Below, in pieces: positions 55,347-64,000 of a DNA stretch of 64,000 nt. The translations under genes were made by a program, and so were the position numbers. Under the pieces are notes generated by a model that was not told the origin of the DNA, did no database searches, and worked only from the letters and a program-made list of their open reading frames with translations. How positions within the stretch are numbered: position 1 is the stretch's first letter; each line of letters begins with the position of its first letter. This stretch comes from Theristus sp. LFF4_11 (taxonomy: Eukaryota; Nematoda; Chromadorea; Monhysterida; Xyalidae). The stretch covers positions 1-64,000 of the forward strand of contig JASANC010003355.1 in the NCBI GenBank assembly GCA_030248135.1, written 5' to 3'.

Positions 55347-56055
55347 GGTCGATCCGGTACCGGTCGATCCGGTACCGGTCGATCCGGTACGGTCGATCCG
55401 GTACCTGGCAATTTTCTAGGGCGGTCGATCCGGTACCAGGTCGATCCGGTACCAGGTCGATCCGGTACTCGGTCGATCCGGTACCAATTGAAATTTTCAA
55501 CTGTTTTAGCATTCAATTCAATTTGTTTCTGATTTGTTTTCCATTTTTCTTCGTTTCTCTCATTTTATCTGATGTCTGAAACATTTTACCGCAGGTTTTT
55601 TCGCGGGAAATATGAAAATAAAAACAACAGACATTTTTCCTCAACTCCAAAAGAGAACCGAATCAGTCTTCATATTTTTATTTTGTTCTCCTTTTCTTGC
55701 TGAGCTGATAATTTTGCAAATTTTCACCGTCTTGGAGCTTTATTCTTCTGGAAAATAGTTCAGAAAATAAAAAAAACATATGGTACACTTGTTTTGCTTT
55801 TTTCAGAATCAGATTACGATTCCCAAAACCAACCAAGTGTCGCAAGTCGTCGTCGTCTCATATCGTATCATCAACAATCGTATCAACAATCAACCAAAGA
55901 AAAATCGAAAACATAACGAATTGAACGCTAAAAACCCGTAAAACAGCTGAAAATTTCAATTGGTACCGGATCGACCGAGTACCGGATTGACCTGGTACCG
56001 GATCGACCGCCCTAGAAAATTGCCAGGTACCGGATCGACCGGTACCGGATCGACC
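55347..56055. mobile_element. fold-back element with GGTCGATCCGGTACC minisatellite arms
   Basis: The left arm (55347-55497) has eight 15-16-bp GGTCGATCCGGTACC units around a GGCAATTTTCTAGGGC spacer. The right arm (about 55955-56055) is the inverted equivalent with five units and the same spacer (GCCCTAGAAAATTGCC). The unit-by-unit order is conserved between arms. The central 450 bp is AT-rich without a gene. I could not define a target duplication. Confidence 0.85.
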
Positions 56056-56438
56056 TACAGCCTGTTCAGGTGTTCAGACATCTTCCTTCTTCAAAAGGTT
56101 TGGCTTAGGTTAGGATTAGGGATTAGGTAGGTCAGGATAATGTTTAGCTTTAAATTAGGCTTTAGGATTTGGTTTTGGTTTAGGCTAGTTAGGCAACGTT
56201 TGCCAACATCAGTGGTTTGATTTAGTACGACGACAGGCCAACCGGCACGTTGGCTTGGCACAATCCTTGAATAATGATGCGCATCATGTCCTAGACTGAG
56301 CGAGCGGACGCCGCCGGACGGAGGAGCAGGCAACGGGGAACTTGGGTCTGGGGAGCCGGAGCGACCATTTGACCAAGCGAGTGAGAGCGACGGCGACAGC
56401 AACAACAATCACACAAAAAACTTTGGAAAACAATCAAA

Positions 56439-58768
56439 ATGGGCAGCAACGAACCAGGTGATGGTGTGGTAAACTGGTGCTTTGTAGTGGATGTCTTCAA
56501 AGACATCAAATCAATTTTGACGTCAATTTCGGTTCGGATATTCGGACCAAGCATGAAAATTGACCATTTTTGCTCGATTTTTTTCTAAATTTCGCTAATT
56601 TTAAATAAAATATGCACGTGTACGCAATTTTTTGCACATTTTAAGCGTAATTTAACTTGATTTTGACCGCCCTCTCCCCGCAGTCACACACATGCCAGGG
56701 TTCTTCTGATCTGGGGGGGGGGCGGATGTTCTGATTAAACTCGCCTCCGTGGCTCGGTGGTTAGCACGCTCGCGCTCGCGTTCAACCCAGAAAGTGACGG
56801 GTTCGATCTCACTCGGAGGATGACAAACTGCCGCCAGTGTAGCTCTCTACTACTCTAATTACTACACTGGTTTTCAACGGACACTTTCGGATTCGCTGCC
56901 CTCCGGGGATATAGCGACCGCAGGCCACCGAAACCAAAATCGAGCTTTGATCACTGGCGCCCCCAGGACAGAGCGGGGCTTACAGGCTGTCAACCCTCCC
57001 TCACGTGGCGAGGGTATTGGTTCGACGGGATGGTGAGCCGTCCATTCCCCAAACCCACCGGAGTTTGGTACCTTCGGGGTTTCCGAAATCGGGGGGGGGC
57101 GTGCTTCAAATATTATATGAAAAAAATAAAATGAACTTGTGTTGAATGCCAGTTAAAATTCAGTGAATCAATGTTTTCTTTCTCAGGTTCGCGGGTGCGA
57201 AACAAGACAGTGATCAAGCCGATCGTCTATGGCAACACGGCCAAGTATTTTCGTGAGAAACGTGATTCCGATGGACACACGCACGAGTGGAAACTCTTCG
57301 TCAAACCTTATTATCAAGAGGTGTTCGCTTGAATTGAATATCGATTGTTGTTGTTTTTCAATTTTAAACAATTCTTTTTAGACTTAATATGACGAGTAAT
57401 TTTGGTCAGTACCATTTTAGGACATGTCAACGTGGGTGCGCAAAGTAGTATTCAAGTTGCATGACAGCTACGCCAATTCATCCAGAGGTAAACTGAAACA
57501 CGATGCGTTTGATTATTGACTGCGTTATTGATTTCGTTGATTTTTTCCGTTTTATGTTTTGATTTCGATTCCATCATTTTTTTTATTTCAGTCGTTGAGT
57601 CGCCGCCGTACGAAGTGACCGAGACGGGCTGGGGTGAATTCGAAGCGGTGATAAAGATCTATTTTCACGATCCCCAAGAGAAACCGGTGATTTGTTAATG
57701 TGACAATTTTGGCTTTTTTTCCTTGTTTTTCTTGCAAGCAATGTTGATATTTATTGGGAAAACGCTCGTAGAATTGCAGGTGACTGCATATCACGTGCTA
57801 AAACTGTTCCAAGCGGATCCACTCATTCAACAGGGCAAGAAGCTGCTGGTGCACGAATACTACGACGAAATTGTGAGCGCATGACAGATTGATTGCCATT
57901 GTTCAGGTCACTTTGGTGATTCATGCGAATGTTCGGAAAGAAAAGGCAGACAAACTGCGATCAGATCGTGAGAACTTGTGAAATTGGGAATAATTGGACA
58001 TTTTGAGAGAGAAAAAAACCAGTCAGGACAGGAGTGGGAGAGAGTTTTTCAAACTTCAGGTGTTTATCGAACCAACCACGCAGACCTTCAATTCTGTGCA
58101 GCCGAGTGGCAAACGGCCAACGATGGCGCGACACGAGACGGACTGTCAGTAGTGTGACTTAGTGACTTCTTTGGCGTTTCCCATCCAGCCTATAGAATTG
58201 TTTTCAGTTTTTTTCTTCCAAATTTCTTCACCGTTTTCTTTCTCCAGTTGCGAACGTTCACGCACGCAACGCCCAACTGATCTTGGACGCCCAAGCGCAG
58301 GTGCGCTCGGAAATCACCGATCTCAGGGTACACGAACGACTGGCACGCTTGTTTTTTATTGATTGATTGATTGGTTGACTGATTGATTTTATTCAGCACA
58401 TTGTAAGTGTCCGGCATATGTCACAGAGGAAAACCAGTCTCTAAACCAGCAAAGCCGGGCACACAGCCATTCACACAGGCTTGTTGTGAGACGGTTCTGG
58501 AATCTTGCTCGCTGATTCGTGACATCATTGTGACGAAAAAAAGACGGGACCGACAACCGAATTGCTGCCGTGGCATTTATTGATTATCGAAATCAATCAT
58601 CTGTTGTTATGTGTTCAACAGAGCACCGTTGCTTTTTTCACTGTCTTTTTTCTTTTCTTTTTTCAGGAATCACTGAAAGAGGCACACCAGCTACTGAATC
58701 GTTACAAAAACGAGCTGAATCTGAGTCAAGACCAGCAACAACAGTCGTTGCCGTCGTTGTCCTCCTGA
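56439..58768 (+). CDS. YEATS domain-containing protein 4 (GAS41)
   Basis: An acyl-lysine histone reader and shared subunit of the SRCAP/SWR1 and TIP60/NuA4 chromatin complexes. Exons 56439-56457, 57187-57320, 57421-57487, 57592-57686, 57780-57872, 58060-58144, 58248-58327 and 58667-58768: all phases consistent, 224 residues (human about 227). The YEATS domain occupies roughly residues 10-145: [57 protein letters not shown] and FHDPQEKP, including the conserved TGWGEF acyl-binding segment. A C-terminal helical region ([20 protein letters not shown], then [14 protein letters not shown]) matches the family's coiled coil. Start context CAAAATGG. The first intron carries SINE S3. A complete, ordinary orthologue (C. 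elegans gfl-1). Confidence 0.96.
56743..57092 (+). mobile_element. tRNA-derived SINE, family S3, copy 2
   Basis: The head GCCTCCGTGGCTCGGTGGTT..GACGGGTTCGATCTCACTCGGAGGA folds like a tRNA (GCCTCC/GGAGGA acceptor pairing, A and B boxes). A roughly 270-bp body follows and ends with CGGAGTTTGGTACCTTCGGG, as in the 40926 copy. In YEATS4 intron 1. The head alone could be scored as a tRNA gene by a scanner, but the attached body and second copy argue for a SINE. Confidence 0.8.
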
Positions 58769-60159
58769 CGACGTTTGTGCAGCGCACCGCAGTATTCAAC
58801 CTGCCACCGTGTGTGTTGTTGTTGTTTGTAAGAAACTGATCTCCAATCTGTGCGTATCATTGTTCAGTCGTATAACTCTGAACAAAACACAACGCTGTGC
58901 TCTGTTGTGTTCATCATCTTTTTCATCATTCAATTCATCTGTCTCATCTGATTCCATATTACCGAACGTGTGAATAAAAATGCTTTTGAGCAATGCAACC
59001 CCGGTTCGGTTTGTCGAATCGACTTTTCCGTATGAATGGTTCTTTTTTTGAAAATTCAAGCGGTGAAATTTAGCAGAGAAACTACGACCAGCTTTCACGT
59101 TTCAACGAGAGTAAATATAGTGACGCGCTTGATGCGCTGGTTACTCTGATTAGGCTTCTGGTATATAATCATACACAATGGAGCGAATGGTTTCCATTGG
59201 CCACCAAGTTTGTCATAATAATCCGGCTTTTGTTCATGTATTATAAAAAAAATAGTCGCATTTGGAAAACATTGAAATGCAAAAACAACGCGCATGAAAT
59301 ACATATGGTACGGTTCTGACCAAATTCGAGTGGTCTCCTAGCACAGTGCGGTATTTCAACACGCGGTGGCAAAATTGTTTATTGATTGGTCGGTTTTTTC
59401 GATGCATTAATTGTAACCGCACGGACCCGCTGCCAAATTTGCTCCACTTCCGAGATTCATTATGAATTGACAGGAGAACTGAAGCCCACAATGTTCGACA
59501 TTGTCATTTCTCACCGGTTCGGCCGTATAATACGTGCAAAAGTTTCGAAACGCTGCACGCGCACGTGTGTTTTTGCGTGGAAACATTGAACTAACTCAAA
59601 TATTGTGATCAATTGCAATTTGTTTCAGCTATCGGATTGTTTTCAGCGTAAATTGAGGAGCATTCATGAAGCAGTATTTAATGACCGCGTAGTGAGTCTT
59701 ATTGCGTATCGCACATCGTCGCGTCAACTGACGTGAACATGTGCGGTGTCGAGGCCCCACCATAGGGCACAGCACCACGCGGATCGACGTACCACGTCAA
59801 ATAAGTCAAGACGCTTCACTAAATACTGCTTCATGAATGCCTCTATGGACTCCGAAAACAGTACGTGCAAACACCTCATCATTGCGTTTTGTTTCGTTGG
59901 TGGCTGCGTAACAGCACGCGGGTGACCGCAACAGTCGCTCAGTCATACGTCAACTGTCTGCTGACAGATTGCACCTTTTTGTGTTCAATCATACATTCAC
60001 AAGCTCTTGTGTGTTTTTTTAAATTTGGTTTGTTTTCACACGTACTATTCATCATCCACACTTCACGCAATTGAACGCTCACTTTCACATGAAAAAAAAC
60101 ACGGTGGAACATGCAGAAACCACTATTTAACGACGGGAAACCAAAGTGCCAAGATCAAG
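58769..60159. other. intergenic, YEATS4 3' to methyltransferase
   Basis: AATAAA at 58973-58978 is a candidate YEATS4 polyadenylation signal, about 205 bp past the stop. MITE H copy 6 lies at 59655-59844. No other gene seen. Confidence 0.5.
59655..59844. mobile_element. palindromic MITE family H, copy 6, with enlarged loop
   Basis: The arms GCATTCATGAAGCAGTATTT / AAATACTGCTTCATGAATGC are perfect, but about 110 bp of unrelated sequence (about 59695-59808) sits in the loop where other copies have a few bases. Confidence 0.8.
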
Positions 60160-62024
60160 ATGTTTGCCGTTCACCAATACGGCCGTCCTGTCGTGCTGCT
60201 GTGCGTCGCCGTCGCTTGTATGCTCGTTTACGCGGCGTTTCTGCGCAATCAATCGGTCACATCAACCAATCACTTCGTCGAACGCATCTACGGCACCGTT
60301 GTGAACGCGTATCTCAGGTCCGCTGAAAATAACCAGCCGAACAAACGCTTACTGGCGGACGAGCAGACCGATTTGACCAATCAGCGCGCCGTGTTTCTGC
60401 AGCAAAAGGCGGCACGGCTTGTGCGTGAGCCGGAGAAGTACGCGCGGAAACTGTGGAAAATTGTGAGAGAAACAGAAAGATCGAAATTTGCTGGCGGATT
60501 GGATATACTGTGCGAACTTTGTAACTTACTATGTCAAATGTTGCAGATTTTGTTATTAAAGGCCCGTTTGTACCTGACGTATGCAGACGTACGTCACGTA
60601 TGAACGGTAGTATGCCATAGCACGGGACCTAAAGTGCTGTGCCGTGCCGTATGCGCATACGTCCAGGTATAAACGGGCCTTAAACCTAACATAAAACCGA
60701 CACTTTGATTGAGCGCGTTTCTCGACAGGCCGACCAGGCATTCTGTCGTTTTCGCGTGCGCATTGGCGACACCACGGGTGGCGGCAAATGGATGTGCGCG
60801 CCGTGGCGTGCGAGGACACTCGCCAACTGTGTCATGTGAGAGCGAACAAACTGGTGTGCCATATTGGCGCACTCAGGTGCTATGAACTGCTGGCGGACTG
60901 TGAATTGGACGCTTTCACTTGTAATCAATCAATCAGGGCCAAGTGTCCAGCAGTCAAAGATCGATCGGTATATTGGAGAAAATGGATTTCAACGAGTTTG
61001 CTGAGCGACCACTGCGCCGGTTACACATTGTACAATCTCGCAAAAACGGTTCTGTACGAAATAATATGCAAAATGAAAATAATTGGTGTTTCAGTTATTC
61101 ACTGGGCGTCGGCGGCGACGTCAGCTGGGAGCGCCATATGATTCAGATGCTGCCAAACTGCCGCGTCTACTCGGTCGACGACAACGTCAAATACGCGGCG
61201 TTGTTCAATTTTGCCAACCGGTATTGTTGCGTTTTTTTGTATTTTCGCTTGTTGTTGAGTCTCGAGTGGGCATTTGAATTATGCCACGGCAAAATCGTAA
61301 GGAACTGAAACCTGTACTGTAAATGCTTTCACGTCAAACCTTCAGATTGTTCAAGTTAAAAAATTAATTCACTTTGCATGCCGTATTTTGAATTGGCCAA
61401 TCAGGCAAAAATTGATCAAGTAAAAACCCGAGTCCCTGAAATATACGACCAGGTACATTAGGCTATTTTGAATTGCCGCATCAAGCATAAAACCAAATTC
61501 CTTTCAACGTCTGCAAACGCATTAGTCGCAGAACAAAGAGGATAGATGCTATCCAACAGCTAAACCAGCACAATCAATTTAGCACGGTTGAGTTCATCGG
61601 CAAGCGAATCGTGCCGCACACCACAGTCGTCAGTAACACTTCGACTGTACCAGACAACGTTTGGTCACTGGTGCAGCACATCAAGGACAACAACAATTGG
61701 AACATTGAATTCTTGAAAGTCGACATTGAAGGCACTGAATACGCGGTCTTGAACGAAGTAATGGCACTGATCGCTGGGGGACGTTTGCGTGTGTGCCAAC
61801 TGAACTTTGAGTCGCACCTAAATCAAAGGGATTCAAAGGTCCAGGTCTCCGAGAAAATGCTACACACGATGTTAGCTAACATTGAATTGGCCGGATTCAA
61901 CTTGTATTATCGGGAGGTCAACTATCCGGCAGGCGTTCGGTTCATTGAGTGGTGTTACATTCATTCGAATTGCACGCAGCGCTATGGCCTGCATCCGCGC
62001 ACGCACCGAAATTTTCTGCGATGA
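60160..62024 (+). CDS. type II membrane FkbM/METTL24-like methyltransferase
   Basis: A predicted S-adenosylmethionine-dependent methyltransferase of the METTL24/FkbM-like family, expanded in nematodes; the substrate is unknown. Exons 60160-60462, 60729-60835, 61095-61220 and 61583-62024; phases agree, 325 residues. A short cytoplasmic N-terminus is followed by a single hydrophobic span (PVVLLCVAVACMLVYAAF, residues about 9-26), then a lumenal stem. The catalytic part starts around residue 100. Exon 3 holds the SAM-binding loop IYSLGVGGDVSWE and the acidic VYSVDDN strand. Exon 4 holds FLKVDIEGTEYAVL and CQLNFESH, typical of the family, and the protein ends in FLR. Likely Golgi/ER lumenal. Intron 1 contains MITE P. 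Start chosen as the first Met before the membrane anchor. Confidence 0.85.
60560..60680. mobile_element. MITE family P, copy 3 (shortest)
   Basis: 121 bp, AGGCCCGTTT and AAACGGGCCT ends, TAA on both sides (60557-60559, 60681-60683). Only the end regions of the longer copies remain. 48 bp from the methyltransferase exon at 60729. Confidence 0.85.
61420..61540 (-). mobile_element. MITE family D, partial copy 6
   Basis: CCGAGTCCCTGAAATA, TTAGGCTATTTTGAATT and ACGCATTAGTCGCAG match the right two-thirds of the family. In the last methyltransferase intron, ahead of the acceptor at 61582. Confidence 0.6.
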
Positions 62025-62752
62025 TAAGTTGAATGATTTTGAAAACGGCATTTAAAAAGCATTTTAAAAAGTCGATTGCCACGGGCTTTCACAATCACTG
62101 TGGACTCAATTCCTTTTTTTTGTTTTTTGCACTACTTTATCGAGAAGGCTTTCTGCTGTCCTCCGATTTTTACTGATCAGAATTTTTTTCTTGATTTGTT
62201 TAGCAGGCCACTTGATAATTCTTGCACAAATGTGTGATGCAAATTGTTTTAAAAAAGTGCCTGCTACGTTTCACAACATTGTCGTGCCAATGGAATAACA
62301 GTGGCACAGAAAATTAATGTGGAAAAACGATATAAACCGGTTGCAAACGCCTGAAACCACAGATCATGTCAACGTGTATGCTGAAAAATTCGTTCATTAA
62401 TGTTCTCGCATCGTTAAAAACGACACGTTAAAAACTTTTCGGCCACTGCTGCGCAGATTTCGTCGTAATCACTTTTGACGTCTTTATGATGAACATTTCG
62501 CTTTCGCAATTATTACTGTTTGTTTTCAAGTGAATGATGATGTGAAATTCATGTTGACACTTTGCAACTGTGTGCGTGTGACACCGCGTGTGTAAACATT
62601 GGTTTTGTGACGATTGCACCGTAACAATTCAATTTTTACACACTTATCGATTGCAGCAATCGTGTTACCTTTCGACTGTTCGTGTGCACTTTATTTCATT
62701 GGCGTCAGTTTTCACGCCGTAAAACGTTGAAACTACGATTTCGCAACCGCCA
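62025..62752. other. intergenic between methyltransferase and SDR
   Basis: About 730 bp, AT-rich, no repeat or gene recognised. Confidence 0.5.
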
Positions 62753-63577
62753 ATGAGCGACTGGCTGTCGCAGAAGCGAACGTTCTGCGCACTGGTCGGC
62801 TGCGCCGACTGTTTCGGCGTCGGGCTGTGCGTGCAGCTCGCGCATGCGCTCGCGCCTGGCTCATGCCTGCTGTTGGTCGATGCTGAGGTGGAAGCGTTGA
62901 AACAGGTAGAGCACGCATGTTTAGACCTGTCACTTGTTTTGCAGAATACAGAGCTCGCGAAAGAAGTATGGACGGAGTTGCAAGAAAACTGTAGATTTAC
63001 CGCACAATTAATTGAATTGTTTGATTTCAACCAAAACCCGAGTCATCCGTACTTCTCCTTGTCATTTTTTCAAAGTTTCGCATGCTCTGGATTCTGCAAA
63101 AAAGAGTGACAGGTTTCAACAAACGTACTTTGCTGTGTACGGTTTGTGTTTTGCATAAAAATTCATAGTTTTCCAAAGTATAGCCGATAAATAAAAAAAC
63201 GCAGAACAACTACAAGTTGTTGAGTCATTTTTTTCGGTGCGACAGAAGAATTCGGCGCAGCGGCCATCGAAAACCACAGCAAGTTTTTTTCTCAAAATTG
63301 TTCAAAAAATCAAAAACGCACCCAGCTGCGCACACTGTTGGCCTCCGACGAGTGCTCGATTCACATGGTGCTCGCGAAGCTCGACCTCCGCACGGCGACG
63401 ACACCGGAGCTCGATCGGCTGTTCTCGTTCGCGTTCCTCGGCTCGCACGTCGGCAGCTACGAGACGACGGTGCTACTGATGAACAACAACGGCGAACGCA
63501 AAAGCAAGCGGTGCGACGGCGACAACTTGGCCGGCCATTTGGACGCGCAGCTGCTGCGCGATGTGGCCGATGTGCAG
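62753..63577 (+). CDS. divergent sepiapterin-reductase-like SDR (N-terminal part)
   Basis: Exons 62753-62905 and 63326-63577 join in phase 0; the gene continues past the window. The order FCALVGCADCFGVG, LAHALAPGSCLLLVDAEVEA, MVLAKLDLRT and TVLLMNNNGE follows the N-terminal half of sepiapterin reductase (tetrahydrobiopterin synthesis), including its characteristic LAxxLxPGS stretch. The glycine-rich cofactor loop is altered (VGCADCFG where TGASRGFG is usual) and the NNAG motif reads NNNG, so NADPH binding or activity may be changed. The catalytic YxxxK region lies beyond the window. The intron contains MITE K copy 3. Assignment is by remembered family pattern only. Confidence 0.65.
62916..63127. 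mobile_element. MITE family K, copy 3
   Basis: ATGTTTAGACCTGTCAC..TTTGCAGAATACAGAGC at the left and GCTCTGGATTCTGC..GTGACAGGTTTCAACAAACGT at the right are inverted ends. It lies in the first SDR intron, starting about 11 bp from the donor. Confidence 0.75.
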
Positions 63578-63599
63578 GTATACACATGTAACGTGGAGT

Positions 63600-64000
63600 T
63601 ATGCAAACGTGTCCGGACTACGGAATGTCCGATTAAACATGGCAGCTTTTTTTCAGGGTTCAAGGAGCGCGCGACTTTCAGAAAAAAAGACGTTCAGAAA
63701 CCAAACTGTGTGCCAAATTTGACGCGTTTTTTAAACTAACGGTTTATCCGCGCTATTCTGTTCATTCTTTTTCCGTTGCACACATGACTGGGAATGATGT
63801 TCGCATTTTTGAAAAAGACAACTCCTAGTCTGCGACTGATCCCGCCTTGATGGACTGCCTCATTTATTCGGCCATACTGTAAACTGACGTCATTTGCTTT
63901 AGAAACGCCCGTTTGTCAAAGTACAGGCACTAAAATTTCAGTTTGGTGTGACTGATTCGACATTCACCATTTGTTTAAGGGAAGAAATCGGCTAAATGGA
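63600..64000 (+). mobile_element. MITE family C, copy 4, split by a mariner MITE
   Basis: TTATGCAAACGTGTCCGGAC (to 63618) and AACTGACGTCATTTGCTTTA (from 63882) are adjacent in the intact copy at 21479, but here are separated by MITE M. The rest of the element follows to the window edge. Confidence 0.85.
63621..63879 (+). mobile_element. mariner-type MITE family M, copy 4 (nested)
   Basis: TA at 63619-63620 and 63880-63881. Ends CGGAATGTCCGATTAAACAT and CATTTATTCGGCCATACTG. Inserted at a TA inside MITE C. Confidence 0.9.

Larger units (their letters stand above)
49966..56438. other. 6.4-kb intergenic region between divergent DMRT and YEATS4 genes
   Basis: No cellular gene seen. 49966-52170 is AT-rich, with no recognised repeat except two diverged copies of a GGAACACTATTAGAA/GGGACACTGTTAGAA word near 51468 and 51638. 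It is followed by the telomeric array (52176-52537), duplicated hAT-like units (52846-54702), poly-G segments and the GGTCGATCCGGTACC fold-back element. Promoters of both genes must lie at its ends; I see no clear core motif. Confidence 0.6.

Noticed and set aside
56743..56821. Possible functional tRNA gene
   Set aside because: The fold is tRNA-like, but it is attached to a conserved 3' body shared with the 40926 element, so it was called a SINE head.

Overview
This is eukaryotic, almost certainly nematode, nuclear DNA. Genes are split into many short exons with GT..AG introns ending in T-rich NCAG acceptors. The window carries interstitial arrays of TTAGGC, the nematode telomere unit. The best homology I can recall for every gene is animal. 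I cannot name the species; the long introns packed with SINEs and MITEs do not look like Caenorhabditis.

Layout, left to right. 1-4560 is a large inverted duplication of a vigilin (multi-KH) gene segment around a poor-quality, G- and A-rich centre; it is probably a fold-back assembly artefact. The vigilin 3' half runs 2956-6309 (+). A peroxisomal trans-2-enoyl-CoA reductase-like gene (PECR, + strand, 8685-15245) ends in the peroxisomal signal SKL and carries two alternative copies of exon 4; its first intron holds a 149-bp satellite. A small secreted three-finger (Ly6-like) gene follows at 15847-16807 (+). Next come pyruvate dehydrogenase E1-alpha (-, 18335-23461) and a complete ~25-exon UBE4B/UFD-2 U-box ubiquitin ligase (-, 24380-37185) with an hAT transposon in one intron. 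A single-exon C-type-lectin membrane protein lies at 41768-42625 (-). A DMRT/DMD transcription factor with DM and DMA domains spans 44583-49965 (-). A 6.4-kb repeat-rich gap with a telomeric array and hAT-like elements separates it from YEATS4/GAS41 (+, 56439-58768). Last are a type II membrane FkbM-like methyltransferase (+, 60160-62024) and the start of a divergent sepiapterin-reductase-like SDR (+, from 62753, running off the window).

The genes are unrelated housekeeping and developmental genes, and I see no operon-like pathway cluster. Much of the rest is mobile DNA: a tRNA-derived SINE family with (CAA)n tail (8 copies), two further tRNA-derived SINE families, at least seven MITE families (some nested), three hAT-type insertions with exact 8-bp target duplications, and a fold-back element whose arms are minisatellites. 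Several of these sit within tens of bases of splice sites.

Exon coordinates were derived by hand from splice consensus, reading-phase agreement and remembered protein-family sequence; no alignment was run.
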